From the NCBI GenBank assembly GCA_913778765.1, contig CAJYXO010000049.1:1-64000 (forward strand): DNA of 64,000 nucleotides, read 5' to 3'. The notes below the pieces were generated by a model. It was not told the DNA's origin, did no database searches, and worked only from the letters and a program-made list of their open reading frames with translations. The stretch's first letter is position 1, and each line of letters starts with the position of its first letter. Below, piece after piece: positions 25,750 to 36,500 of this stretch. Position numbers and translations under genes: made by a program. Origin of the DNA: an uncultured Massilia sp. GTDB taxonomy: Bacteria > Pseudomonadota > Gammaproteobacteria > Burkholderiales > Burkholderiaceae_D.

Positions 25750-25929
25750 TTAGCTCACGACCAGTTTGTCCTTGATCGTGGTGAACAGCGTCTCGAGCTG
25801 ATCGCCCATGGCACCTGCAGCCGTTGCGATCGCGACACCGATCAACGCGGCGATCAGGCCATACTCGATGGCGGTCACACCGTTTTCGTCAGCGATGAAG
25901 GTTTTGACTGCGGTGACGAAGTTGCTCAT
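25750..25929 (-). CDS. flp: Flp-type IVb pilin
   Basis: 59 residues, read from ATG 25929. Short leader MSNFVTAVKTFIADENG, then the type IVb signature after the cleavage Gly (VTAIEYGLIAALIGVAIATA, with the Glu-Tyr pair), and a short tail ending KDKLVVS. TadV cuts it; TadA/B/C assemble it into adhesive Flp fibres. It sits upstream of its terminator and the tad operon. Confidence 0.95.
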   Translation of the reverse strand: MSNFVTAVKTFIADENGVTAIEYGLIAALIGVAIATAAGAMGDQLETLFTTIKDKLVVS

Positions 25930-26287
25930 GACATACTCCCATATGGTAGGTTAGTAATGACAGCCCTGGACCGGAGAAACTGCGTTCCGAACCAGTGAGT
26001 TCACTATAGGAGATGATGCCGTACGGCAAGTTGACTGCACGCAAGTTTTCCCATCAGCACTATTTTTTGTCGATGGGAATCATTCACCCCACGATGGGGG
26101 GAGCGGCGTCAGGCAAGTTCTTGAGAAAATGCGTGGTGCGCAAAATAAATTGCATTTGCATAATTGCATAGAATACAAAAACGCTATATGCTGTTCCGCT
26201 TGCCCTTTGTGAAATGCCAGAACTCTGCGCACCCGGCGGCGATTGCATTTGGCCCGCAGGACGGTGGATTACATTGCTGAGAACCAC
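25930..26287. other. Intergenic region between flp and the diguanylate cyclase
   Basis: 358 bases without a credible gene. It carries the flp promoter region and the leader of the divergent cyclase gene; AT-rich patches near 26050 and 26150. Confidence 0.7.
26003..26029 (-). promoter_or_regulatory. Candidate flp promoter
   Basis: On the minus strand TTGCCG (26024-26029) and TATAGT (26003-26008) are 15 bases apart, 74 bases before the flp start. Spacing is slightly short, so confidence is limited. Confidence 0.4.
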
Positions 26288-27319
26288 ATGGAATCGCTTC
26301 TGAAACACATGGTAGATATGACCGGCCACCGCGATCACGCGATGCTGGACATCTCCGTGATTTCGGCAGTGCAGGAGCTGGCCGGGGCGAGGCAGGCGCG
26401 CATCCTGAGCATCGCCACCGTGGCCGGACAGCAGTACCTGCGTTCGCGCGCGTCGATCCAGGCAGGCGGCGCAGCGCGCCTCGAGGACCCCAACGAAGGC
26501 ACGCTCGGCGAGCCCCTCAGCCCCGAGCTGGCGCGCTGCCTGCTCGAACACCGTGCCAGCGCCGAAGCCGGCGATGCGGACGGCAGCCGCACCCTGTGGC
26601 TGCCAATCTGGTTCGGCGACAAGGCCACGACCTGCCTCGAACTGCGCAACGACAAGCCGTTCTGCAGCGATACCATCCACACCGTCGGCGGCATCGTCGG
26701 CGTCTACCGCAATTTCCAGAACCTGCTGGATTACAGCGAGCGCGACTCGCTCACTGGCCTGCTCAACCGCAAGACCTTCGACGACCAGCTCGCGCGCATG
26801 CTGCACGGCGCCCACGAGCAGGATCCGCGCCTGCCCGGCCTGGCCGAACGGCGCCAGGCCCATGGTTCGGAAAAGCAGTGGCTGGCGGTGGTCGACGTCG
26901 ATCACTTCAAGGCCGTCAACGACAAGTTCGGCCACCTGTACGGCGACGAGGTGCTGATCCTGATCGCCAACCTGCTGCAGTCCTCGTTCCGCACCCAGGA
27001 CCGCGTGTTCCGCTTCGGCGGCGAGGAATTCGTCGTGCTGCTGCGCTCGACCACGCTGGAAAACGCCTGGAAGATCATCGAACGCTTCCGCGCCAATGTC
27101 GAAGGCCACGAGTTCCCGCAGGTGGGCAAGGTGACGGTCAGCGTGGGTTTTGTGAGCATCAGCGCCTACGAATCGCCGGTGGTCACCCTGGGCCATGCCG
27201 ACCAGGCCCTGTACTACGCCAAGAGCAATGGCCGCAACCAGGCCTGCCATTACGACGACCTGGTCTCGCACGGGGTGCTGCAGGCGGTGGCGTCGAACGA
27301 CACTGCCGAATTCTTCTAG
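26288..27319 (+). CDS. Diguanylate cyclase (GGEEF)
   Basis: 343 residues from ATG 26288 (an in-frame TTG at 26243 is possible). N-terminal about 140-residue GAF-like sensory region without membrane segments, then a GGDEF domain beginning DSLTGLLNRKTFDDQL with metal-binding VVDVDHFKAVND, active site GGEEF at residues 244-248 and an RxxD inhibitory site (RTQD) five residues before. A roughly 30-residue insert follows the first GGDEF helix. Makes c-di-GMP from GTP. It is convergent with an HD-GYP gene that degrades c-di-GMP, only 6 bases apart. Confidence 0.92.
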   Translation: MESLLKHMVDMTGHRDHAMLDISVISAVQELAGARQARILSIATVAGQQYLRSRASIQAGGAARLEDPNEGTLGEPLSPELARCLLEHRASAEAGDADGSRTLWLPIWFGDKATTCLELRNDKPFCSDTIHTVGGIVGVYRNFQNLLDYSERDSLTGLLNRKTFDDQLARMLHGAHEQDPRLPGLAERRQAHGSEKQWLAVVDVDHFKAVNDKFGHLYGDEVLILIANLLQSSFRTQDRVFRFGGEEFVVLLRSTTLENAWKIIERFRANVEGHEFPQVGKVTVSVGFVSISAYESPVVTLGHADQALYYAKSNGRNQACHYDDLVSHGVLQAVASNDTAEFF

Positions 27320-27325
27320 GTTTTG

Positions 27326-28549
27326 TTACGTGGCCAGCGCCATGAAGCGCGTCGGGTCGACCTTCCACTTCTCCGGCGACTCGTGGCGCACGATCTTGTC
27401 GCCGCCGCCAAAGCCCAGGCCACGCGACAAATCGATGGTTTCCGGCTTGATGTAGATCTGGCTCTTGGTGCTGAAGAATACGTTCACCTTCGGCGTCAGC
27501 AGGCTCGTTTCGTGCGGCTCGACCACCACGCCCAGGCGGCCCGATTCCAGCAGCACCAGGGTGCCGACCGGGTAGATGCCGACGCAGCGCATGAATTCCT
27601 GGGTCAGCGTCGGGTTGAAGTGGAACTTGCTCCACTCGTACATCTTGCGCAGGGCTTCGGCCGCCGGCATGCCCTTGTGGTAGCAGCGGTCGGCCGTGAT
27701 CGCGTCGTAGACGTCGACGATGGCGGCCATCTGCGCCAGCTCGCTGATCTGCTCGGCGCCCTGGCGGTCCGGATAGCCGGTGCCGTCGCGGCGCTCGTGG
27801 TGGTGCAGCGTGATGTCGAGCGGGATCGCGCCGATTTCCGGCGAGCGGAGCAGGATCTCGTAGCCGTCGCGCGGATGGCGCCGCACCACGTCGAATTCCT
27901 CGTCGGTCAGGCGGCCCGGCTTGTTCAGGATATGGTCCGGCACCAGCGCCTTGCCGGTGTCGTGCAGCAGGCCGCCGATGCCGGCCTGGTAGATGGTCTC
28001 GTCGTCCATCTTGCGCGAGCGGCAGAAGGCCACCAGCAGCGTGCACACGCTCACCGAATGCAGGAAGGTGTAATCGTCCTTGCTCTTGATGTACGAAAGG
28101 CCCAGCAAGGCGGAGGCGTTGCGCAGGATCGAGGCCGTGACGTTCTCGACCACCGGCGATACCTTGTCCAGCTCGATCGCCTTGCCCAGGCGCGCATCCT
28201 GCATCACGGTCTTGACCAGGCCGGCGGCCTGGCGGCGCACCGCCACCGCACGGTCGAACTCTTCGGCCAGCGTGGTGCGCAGCGGCGCGACCGGCTTGGC
28301 CGCGATCGCCGCCACCTCGGCGTCCAGCACTGCGTCCGCTTCCTCGACGGTCGGCGCGTTGCTGACATCCAGCCCCTTGCTGCAGTCGATGGTCACGCCG
28401 CGGATGCCGGCGTTCAGGACCTTGCGGACTTCGTCTTCGGTGGTGATGACAAAACGGTTGCGCACGAAGGGATGTTCCATCCAGCCGCAATCGAGGTCAT
28501 GGATGGCCATCCCCACACGCAGTTGGGAGGAATCGATTTTCTTGAGCAT
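27326..28549 (-). CDS. HD-GYP c-di-GMP phosphodiesterase with DUF3391
   Basis: 407 residues. N-terminal DUF3391 domain (MLKKIDSSQLRVGMAIHDLD), then HD-GYP: HD at 196-197 (GLLHDTGKALVP), HHERRDGTGYP at 250-260, and the further helices with conserved Asp (VDVYDAITADR). Hydrolyses c-di-GMP. The pair with the neighbouring cyclase suggests local c-di-GMP control, perhaps of the Tad pili or the matrix. Confidence 0.92.
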   Translation of the reverse strand: MLKKIDSSQLRVGMAIHDLDCGWMEHPFVRNRFVITTEDEVRKVLNAGIRGVTIDCSKGLDVSNAPTVEEADAVLDAEVAAIAAKPVAPLRTTLAEEFDRAVAVRRQAAGLVKTVMQDARLGKAIELDKVSPVVENVTASILRNASALLGLSYIKSKDDYTFLHSVSVCTLLVAFCRSRKMDDETIYQAGIGGLLHDTGKALVPDHILNKPGRLTDEEFDVVRRHPRDGYEILLRSPEIGAIPLDITLHHHERRDGTGYPDRQGAEQISELAQMAAIVDVYDAITADRCYHKGMPAAEALRKMYEWSKFHFNPTLTQEFMRCVGIYPVGTLVLLESGRLGVVVEPHETSLLTPKVNVFFSTKSQIYIKPETIDLSRGLGFGGGDKIVRHESPEKWKVDPTRFMALAT

Positions 28550-28682
28550 GGGGGTTGAAACCGGGTGTGTTAATCTCGCCGCATTTCGGCTTGCTTTCAG
28601 TATAGCAACTGTTCAGCTACCCGTTGCCACAAGTCAATTCAGTTTACATATTGTGTATCCTTAAAGATACAACTATTGGTCC

Positions 28683-29621
28683 ATGGAACTACGCCAGCTC
28701 CGTTATTTCGTCGCCATCGTCGACCACGGTTCGCTGTCCCGCGCCGCCCTGTTCCTGCACGTGGCGCAGCCGGCGCTGACCCAGCAGCTGCGCCAGCTGG
28801 AAGGCGAGCTCGGCGTGCAGCTGCTGCACCGTTCGGCGCAAGGGGTGATGAGCACCGATGCCGGCAAGGTCTTCTACGAGCACGCGCTGGCGATCCTGAA
28901 ACAGGTGGCCGATGCCCAGGCGGCCGTGGTCCAGTCGGCCGAACGGCCAAGCGGCAGCGTGACCCTCGGCCTGCCGCACAGCATCTCGGGCGCGCTGGCC
29001 CTGCCGCTCTTGACGGCAATCCGCCAGCGCTATCCCGAAATCACCCTGCAGCTGACCGAAGAGCTGACCGGCAACCTGGCCGAGCAGCTGCGCGCCGGCC
29101 GCGTCAACCTGGCCGTGCTGCTCGACGACGGCCAGCTGGCCGGCTTCGCCACCACCCCGCTGGTCGAGGAAGAGCTGCGCTTCATCTGCCGTGCCGACGC
29201 TTGCTGGGCCGAGGGCCGCGATAGTCTCAGCATGGCGGAAGCGCTGGACGCGACCCTGATCCTGCCCGGCCTGCAGCACGGCGTGCGTCCGCGCATCGAA
29301 AGCACTGCGCGCGCGGCCGGCCTGCACACCCGCGGCGTCATCGAGATCAATTCGATCGCGATCCTGAAGTCGGCGATCCTGGCCGGGATGGGCGCCACCA
29401 TCCTGCCGGTGGCGCCGGTGCAGGCCGAGGTCGAGCGCGGTGCGATGCGCGCCATGGCGATCCACGATCCCGCCATCTCGCGCACGGTGGTGCTGTGCAC
29501 GTCGAAGAACATCCCGCTGACGAATGCCGCCGCCGCGGTCAGCCGCCTGGTGGCGCAGGTGGCCGGCGACCTGTGCGCCAGCGGTGCCTGGATCGGCGCC
29601 CGGGCCATCCAGCACGCCTGA
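28683..29621 (+). CDS. LysR-family regulator (Nac-like)
   Basis: 312 residues. N-terminal winged HTH (MELRQLRYFVAIVDHGSLSR, ALTQQLRQLEGELGVQLLHR), then a LysR substrate-binding domain (SGSVTLGLPHSISGALALPL). The shape, with GRVNLAVLLDDG and no typical aromatic-degradation residues, is closest to the nitrogen-assimilation Nac group. It precedes the indolepyruvate oxidoreductase in the same direction by 171 bases and may control it; that is inference. Confidence 0.85.
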   Translation: MELRQLRYFVAIVDHGSLSRAALFLHVAQPALTQQLRQLEGELGVQLLHRSAQGVMSTDAGKVFYEHALAILKQVADAQAAVVQSAERPSGSVTLGLPHSISGALALPLLTAIRQRYPEITLQLTEELTGNLAEQLRAGRVNLAVLLDDGQLAGFATTPLVEEELRFICRADACWAEGRDSLSMAEALDATLILPGLQHGVRPRIESTARAAGLHTRGVIEINSIAILKSAILAGMGATILPVAPVQAEVERGAMRAMAIHDPAISRTVVLCTSKNIPLTNAAAAVSRLVAQVAGDLCASGAWIGARAIQHA

Positions 29622-29792
29622 CGAGCCATCATTTTTTCTTATATCCCCATCCCCATTCCGTATTTCCGTCCACGTCAGCTTGTCTCTACACTGCGCCCGA
29701 AAGCCAAAAAAGCATTGATTGGTCCGCCCCGGCCAGCGTCTACCCGGCGCGACGCCCTCCCCGGCCCCACCTGAACACCATTTGGAGACACC

Positions 29793-32700
29793 ATGCCTGA
29801 CACCATCCTTGGCCAGGGCGCGTCCGCGTCCACCTCGCCTGCCGTTCCCGCGGTTCCCGTCCCGTTGAAGGACGTCAGCCTCGACGACAAGTACACCCTC
29901 ACCTCCGGCAAGATCTTCCTGTCCGGGATCCAGGCCCTGGTGCGCCTGCCGATGATCCAGAAGCTGCGCGACGAAGCCGCGAACCTGAACACGGCCGGTT
30001 TTATCTCGGGCTACCGCGGCTCGCCGCTGGGTGGACTCGATGAAAACCTGTGGAAGGCCAAGGGCCACCTGGAAGCGAAAAGCATCCAGTTCGTGCCGGG
30101 CGTGAACGAAGACCTGGCCGCGACCGCCGTCTGGGGCACCCAGACCGTCGACCTGATCGGCCCGGCCAAGCACGACGGCGTGTTCGCCATGTGGTACGCC
30201 AAGGGCCCGGGCGTGGACCGCTGCGGCGACGTGTTCAAGCACATGAACCACGCCGGCACCGCCAGACATGGCGGCGTGCTGCTGGTGGCCGGCGACGACC
30301 ACGGCGCCTATTCCTCGACCCTGCCGCACCAGTCGGACCATATCTTCGCGGCCTGCATGATCCCGGTGCTGTACCCGTCGAACGTGCAGGAATACCTGGA
30401 CCTGGGCGTGCACGGCTGGGCGATGTCGCGCTACGCCGGCGTGGCCGTCGCCTTCAAGGCGCTGGCCGACACCGTCGAATCGAGCGCCTCGGTGGACGCC
30501 GACCCGTTCCGCGTCGAGGTGAAGCTCCCGCAGGACTTCGCGATGCCGGAAGGCGGCCTGAATACGCGCCTGTCCTCGGTACCGCTGGGCCAACAGGCGC
30601 GTACCCAGGAAGCGCTGATGCAGGACTACAAGATCTACGCGGCCCTGGCCTACGCCCGCGAGAACAAGCTGAATCGCGTCACCATCGACAGCCCGGACGC
30701 GAAACTCGGCATCATCGCCTCCGGCAAATCCTATGTGGACGTGCTGGAAGCGCTGGAAGAACTGGGCATCGACGAAGCGATGGCGGCGCAAGTCGGCCTG
30801 CGCCTGATGAAGGTCGCGATGATCTGGCCGCTGGAACCGGAAGGCGTGCGCGAATTCGCGCAAGGCCTGGAAGAGATCCTGGTGGTCGAAGAGAAGCGGC
30901 AAGTCGTCGAATACCAGCTGAAGGAACAGCTCTATAACTGGCGCGACGACGTCCGTCCCCACATCGTCGGCAAGTTCGACGACAAGGGCGAATGGGTCTC
31001 GCCGCGCGGCGAATGGCTGCTGCCGCCGAAAGCCGACTTCTCGGTGGCGCAGGTGGCGCGCGTGATCGCCGGCCGCATCGCCCGCCTGAATCTGGAAGAC
31101 GGCACGCGCGACCTGATCAAGGCGCGCCTGGCCTTCCTGGAAGCCAAGGACGCGGTGCTGATGAAGGCCGTGACCACGCCGTTCCGCCCGGCCTTCTACT
31201 GCTCCGGCTGCCCGCACAACACCTCGACCAAGGTGCCGGATGGCTCCTTCGCGCTGGCCGGCATCGGCTGCCACGTGATGGCGACCTCGATCTACCTGGA
31301 GATGAACAAGCTGACCACCCACATGGGCGGCGAAGGCACGCCGTGGATCGGCCAGGCCGCGTTCTCGAAAGTCCCGCACGTGTTCCAGAACCTGGGCGAC
31401 GGCACCTATTTCCACTCGGGTTATCTGGCCATCCGCGCCGCCATCGCGGCCAAGGTCAACATCACCTACAAGATTCTGTATAACGACGCGGTCGCGATGA
31501 CCGGCGGCCAACCGGTCGACGGCGTCACCTCGGTGCCGCTGATCGCCCAGCAGATGGCGGCCGAAGGCGTGAAACGCATCGCCCTCGTCACCGAAGACCT
31601 GTCGCGCTACGAAGACAGGTCAAGCCTGCCGGAACTGGTCACCATCCACGAGCGCAAGTTGATGGATGAGGTCCAGCGCGAACTGCGCGAGCTGCCGGGC
31701 GTGACGGTCCTGATCTACGACCAGACCTGCGCCGCCGAGAAGCGCCGCCGCCTCAAGAAGGGAGAATTCCCGGACCTGAACAAGCGCATGGTCATCAACG
31801 AAGCCGTGTGCGAAGGCTGCGGCGACTGCGGCGTGCAGTCGAACTGCGTCTCGATCCTGCCGAAGGAAACGGAATTCGGCCGCAAGCGCACCATCGACCA
31901 GTCGTCCTGCAACAAGGATTACTCGTGCACCAAGGGCTTCTGCCCGAGCTTCGTCACCGTCGAAGGCGGCACGCTGAAGAAGAACAAGGCCGGCGTCGCC
32001 AAGTCCAAGGACGAGGATGACGGCTGGGGCGCCCTGCCGGCGCCGATGCTGCCGTCGATCGCTGCGCCATACAACATCCTGATCAACGGCATCGGCGGCA
32101 CCGGCGTGATCACCGTCGGCGCGCTGATGGGCATGGCGGCCCACCTGGAAGGAAAAGGCGCGTCGGTGCTGGACATGACCGGCATGAGCCAGAAGAACGG
32201 CTCCGTCACTTCGCACGTCAAGATCGCGGAAACGCCGGAGCGCCTGCGCGCCCAGCGTATCGCCACCGGCGAGGCCGACCTGGTGCTGGGCTGCGACATG
32301 CTGACCGCCGGCGCTTCCGACGCGATCTCGAAGATGCGTCCGGGCCGCACCACCGTCGTCGTCAACCTGCACGAGCAGCCGACCGGCACCTTCGCCCAGC
32401 AGCGGGATTGGGAATTCCCGGCCGAACAAGTGCGCTCGCTGATCGCCGAAGCCGTCGGTGGCGAATCGGGTGTGGATTTCATCGACGCCACCAAACTGGC
32501 CACCGCGCTGATGGGCGACTCGATCGCCGCCAACCTGTTCATGATGGGCTATGCCTGGCAGAAGGGCCTGATTCCGCTGTCGGAAGCCGCGCTGCTGCGC
32601 GCCATCGAACTGAACGGCGTCGCCGTCGGTTCGAACAAGCGCAGCTTCCTGTGGGGCCGCCGCGCCGCCGTCGACCTGAAGCGCGTCGAGAACACCGCCA

Positions 32701-33374
32701 CGCCGGCCCAGGCCATCGTCGTGCAGATGCCGCAGAGCCTGGATTCGGTGATCAAGAAGCGCGTCGAGTTCCTGACCGCTTACCAGAATGCCGCCTACGC
32801 GGCCCAGTACGCAGAGCTGGTCGAGAAAGTGCGCGCCGCCGAAGGCAAGCACCAGCTCGGCAACAAGCTGGCGATGGCCGTGGCCAAGTCGCTGTTCAAG
32901 CTGATGGCCTACAAGGACGAGTACGAAGTCGCGCGCCTGTACACCGACGGCCGCTTCGTCGAGCAACTGGCGACCCAGTTCGAGGGCAAGTTCTCGGTCA
33001 AGTTCAACCTGGCGCCGCCGCTGTTCGCGAAGAAGGACGCCAAGGGCCACCTGGTGAAGGCCGAATTCGGTACCTGGATGTGGAGCGCCTTCAAGCTGCT
33101 GGCCAAGCTGAAAGGCCTGCGCGGCGGCGCCTTCGACGTGTTCGGCTACACCGCCGAGCGCAAGATGGAGCGCGCGCTCATCAATGAATATCGTGGGATG
33201 ATCGAAGGCGTGCTGAATTCGCTGGATGCGTCGAACCACGCTACTGCGGTCGAGCTGGCTTCTCTGCCGGAACAGATCCGCGGCTTCGGCCACGTGAAGG
33301 AAAAGGCGGTCGAAGAATACCGTGCGCGCAAGGCGGCGCTGCTGGGCGGTCACGTAAACAAACGCGCTGCTTAA
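29793..33374 (+). CDS. Indolepyruvate:ferredoxin oxidoreductase, fused alpha-beta type
   Basis: 1193 residues with TTGGAGA 6 bases before ATG. Order: a thiamine-pyrophosphate-dependent 2-oxoacid core (FISGYRGSPLGGLDENLWKA; GTPWIGQAAFSKVPHVFQNL), then cysteine-rich iron-sulfur region near residues 670-715 (VCEGCGDCGVQSNC, SSCNKDYSCTKGFCP), then the gamma-type catalytic domain (GIGGTGVITVGALMGMAAHL). Decarboxylates aryl or branched 2-oxoacids from transamination to acyl-CoA with ferredoxin reduction. Aerobic betaproteobacteria carry such fused enzymes. Confidence 0.92.
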   Translation: MPDTILGQGASASTSPAVPAVPVPLKDVSLDDKYTLTSGKIFLSGIQALVRLPMIQKLRDEAANLNTAGFISGYRGSPLGGLDENLWKAKGHLEAKSIQFVPGVNEDLAATAVWGTQTVDLIGPAKHDGVFAMWYAKGPGVDRCGDVFKHMNHAGTARHGGVLLVAGDDHGAYSSTLPHQSDHIFAACMIPVLYPSNVQEYLDLGVHGWAMSRYAGVAVAFKALADTVESSASVDADPFRVEVKLPQDFAMPEGGLNTRLSSVPLGQQARTQEALMQDYKIYAALAYARENKLNRVTIDSPDAKLGIIASGKSYVDVLEALEELGIDEAMAAQVGLRLMKVAMIWPLEPEGVREFAQGLEEILVVEEKRQVVEYQLKEQLYNWRDDVRPHIVGKFDDKGEWVSPRGEWLLPPKADFSVAQVARVIAGRIARLNLEDGTRDLIKARLAFLEAKDAVLMKAVTTPFRPAFYCSGCPHNTSTKVPDGSFALAGIGCHVMATSIYLEMNKLTTHMGGEGTPWIGQAAFSKVPHVFQNLGDGTYFHSGYLAIRAAIAAKVNITYKILYNDAVAMTGGQPVDGVTSVPLIAQQMAAEGVKRIALVTEDLSRYEDRSSLPELVTIHERKLMDEVQRELRELPGVTVLIYDQTCAAEKRRRLKKGEFPDLNKRMVINEAVCEGCGDCGVQSNCVSILPKETEFGRKRTIDQSSCNKDYSCTKGFCPSFVTVEGGTLKKNKAGVAKSKDEDDGWGALPAPMLPSIAAPYNILINGIGGTGVITVGALMGMAAHLEGKGASVLDMTGMSQKNGSVTSHVKIAETPERLRAQRIATGEADLVLGCDMLTAGASDAISKMRPGRTTVVVNLHEQPTGTFAQQRDWEFPAEQVRSLIAEAVGGESGVDFIDATKLATALMGDSIAANLFMMGYAWQKGLIPLSEAALLRAIELNGVAVGSNKRSFLWGRRAAVDLKRVENTATPAQAIVVQMPQSLDSVIKKRVEFLTAYQNAAYAAQYAELVEKVRAAEGKHQLGNKLAMAVAKSLFKLMAYKDEYEVARLYTDGRFVEQLATQFEGKFSVKFNLAPPLFAKKDAKGHLVKAEFGTWMWSAFKLLAKLKGLRGGAFDVFGYTAERKMERALINEYRGMIEGVLNSLDASNHATAVELASLPEQIRGFGHVKEKAVEEYRARKAALLGGHVNKRAA

Positions 33375-33402
33375 ACGCCGCCGTGCACCGCTAACTCATG
33401 CA

Positions 33403-33489
33403 CGTCATCCCCGCGCAGGCGGGGATCCAAGTTTTGTTTGCGTTACCGAAACATCGACAAACTTGGGCCCCCCCTGCGCGGGAACGACG
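33403..33489. repeat. REP-like palindromic intergenic repeat
   Basis: Long imperfect inverted repeat: CGTCATCCCCGCGCAGGCGG with matching GATCCAAGTTTTG at one end and CAAACTTGGGCCCCCCCTGC to GGAACGACG at the other. This CCCCGCGCAGGCGGGG type is known as a dispersed repeat in proteobacterial intergenic spaces. It separates the oxidoreductase from IcmF. Confidence 0.65.
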
Positions 33490-33569
33490 TTCGGCATTCT
33501 TGACGTTTACGTTAACGTCATATACCGTACCAAGAACTCCTGTTCGCTTCCGCAATCTCAAGGAACACC

Positions 33570-36500
33570 ATGAACGACATCACCCCCGCCGCCAAGCTCG
33601 ACCTGCCTACGCCGCCGAAACTGGCCAATAAAGTGCGTTTCGTGACCGCAGCCTCGCTGTTCGACGGCCATGACGCCTCGATCAACATCATGCGCCGCAT
33701 CCTGCAGTCGAACGGCGCCGAGGTCGTGCACCTGGGCCACAACCGCTCGGTCGACGACGTCGTCACCGCGGCCCTGGCCGAAGACGTGCAGGGCATCGCC
33801 ATCTCCAGCTACCAGGGCGGCCACGTCGAATATTTCAAATACATGATCGACCTGCTGCGCCAGCGCGGCGGCGCCCACATCAAGGTGTTCGGCGGCGGCG
33901 GCGGCGTGATCGTGCCGTCCGAGATCGAGGAACTGCATGCCTACGGCGTGGCGCGCATCTTCAGCCCGGAAGACGGCCAGCGCATGGGCCTGGTCGGCAT
34001 GATCCGTTCGATGCTGGAAGCCTGCGACATCGACCTCTCCCCTTACGCGCCGACTTCGCTCGCGCCGCTGACTGCCGGCGACATCGCCCAGCGCCACCGT
34101 CCGCTGGCCCAGCTGATCACCGCGCTGGAAAACGGCAAGGCATCGAGCGAGCTGCGCAAGCAGATCGTGGACAGCGCCGAAGGCCTGAAGGTGCCCGTGC
34201 TCGGCATCACCGGCACCGGCGGCGCGGGTAAATCCTCGCTGACCGACGAACTGATCCGCCGCATCCGCCTCGACCAGGGCGACCGCCTGAACATCGCCGT
34301 GGTCTCGATCGATCCGTCGCGCCGCAAGTCGGGCGGCGCCCTGCTGGGCGACCGCATCCGCATGAACGCGATCAATCCGTGGAACGGGCAGGCGCGCGTC
34401 TTCATGCGCTCGCTGGCCACCCGCGAAGCCGGTTCCGAGATTTCGCAGGCGCTGCCGGAAGTGATCGCCGCCTGCAAGGTGGCCGGTTTCGACCTGGTGA
34501 TCGTCGAGACCTCGGGCATCGGCCAGGGCGACGCCGCCATCGTCCCGCACGTCGACCTGTCGATGTACGTGATGACGCCGGAATTCGGCGCCGCCTCCCA
34601 GCTCGAGAAGATCGACATGCTGGACTTCGCCGATTTCATCGCCATCAACAAGTTCGACCGCAAGGGCGCCCAGGATGCGCTGCGCGACGTCGCCAAACAG
34701 TACCAGCGCAACCGCGAACTGTGGTCGCAAAGCCCGGAGCAGATGCCGGTGTTCGGCACCCAGGCATCGCGCTTCAACGACGATGGCGTGACGGCCCTGT
34801 ACCATGGCCTGCTGCCGGCACTCGGCGAACTCGGCCTGAAAACCGACACGCCGAAGCTGGACAAGCCGTCGCAGAAATACTCGAGCGGCAAGAACGTGAT
34901 CGTGCCGCCGTCGCGGACCCGCTACCTGGCCGAAATCGCCGACACCGTGCGCGGCTACCACCGCAACACGGGCAAACAGGTAAAACTGGCGCGCGAACGC
35001 CAGCAGCTGAGCGAAACCAAGCGCATGCTGGCCGCCGCCAACCGCGAAGTGGTGCTCGACGATTTGATTACCGAGCGCGACAACGCAATGGATGGCGAAG
35101 CGAAGAACCTGCTGGCGTCCTGGCCGCAGCTGCAAGCCACCTATGCCGGCGACGAGCACGTCGTCAAGATCCGCGACAAGGAAATCCGCACCAAGCTGGT
35201 GCAAACCACGCTGTCCGGCAACAAGGTGCGCAAGGTCGCGCTGCCGCGTTTCGAGGACCACGGCGAAATCCTGCGCTTCCTGATGCTGGAAAACGTCCCC
35301 GGCGCCTTCCCCTACACGGCCGGCGTGTTCCCGTTCAAGCGCGAAGGCGAAGACCCGACCCGCATGTTCGCCGGCGAAGGCGATGCCTTCCGCACAAACA
35401 AACGCTTCAAGCTGGTGTCGACCGGCATGGACGCGAAGCGCCTGTCGACCGCCTTCGACTCCGTCACCCTGTACGGCGCCGATCCGGCCCTGCGTCCCGA
35501 CATCTACGGCAAGGTCGGCAACTCCGGCGTGTCGATCGCGACCCTGGACGACATGAAGGTGCTGTACGACGGCTTCGACCTGTGCAGCCCGAGTACGTCC
35601 GTGTCGATGACGATCAACGGCCCGGCCCCGACCATCCTGGCGATGTTCATGAACACCGCCATCGACCAGCAGATCGAGAAATTTGCCGCCAGCCAGGGCC
35701 GCCAGCCGACCGAGGACGAGGCCGCGAAGATCCGGGAATGGGTGCTGGCCAACGTGCGCGGCACGGTGCAGGCCGACATCCTGAAGGAAGACCAGGGCCA
35801 GAACACCTGCATCTTCTCGACCGAGTTCTCGCTGAAGGTGATGGGCGACATCCAGGAATACTTCGTGCAGCACCAGGTGCGCAATTTCTACTCGGTGTCG
35901 ATCTCGGGGTACCACATCGCCGAAGCGGGCGCGAACCCGATCTCGCAGCTGGCCTTCACCCTGTCGAACGGCTTCACCTTCGTCGAAGCCTACCTGGCGC
36001 GCGGCATGCACATCGACGATTTCGCGCCCAACCTGTCGTTCTTCTTCTCGAACGGCATGGATCCGGAATACACGGTGCTGGGCCGCGTGGCGCGACGCAT
36101 CTGGGCGGTGTCGATGCGCGACAAGTACGGCGCCAACGACCGCAGCCAGAAGCTGAAGTACCACATCCAGACCTCGGGCCGCTCGCTGCACGCGCAGGAA
36201 ATCGACTTCAACGACATCCGCACCACGCTGCAGGCGCTGATCGCGATCTACGACAACTGCAACTCGCTGCACACCAACGCCTACGACGAGGCGATCACCA
36301 CGCCGACCGACGAATCGGTCCGCAGGGCATTGGCAATTCAATTGATCATCAACCGCGAATGGGGCCTGGCCAAGAACGAAAACCCGAACCAGGGCTCGTT
36401 CATCATGGAAGAGCTGACCGACCTGGTCGAGGAAGCCGTGCTGCAGGAATTCGAACGCATCGCCGAGCGCGGCGGCGTGCTGGGCGCGATGGAAACCGGC

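Noticed and set aside
28689-31511. 940-residue open frame on the minus strand
   Set aside because: High-GC antisense shadow of the LysR and oxidoreductase genes; low-complexity His/Arg/Gln-rich protein and no ribosome site.
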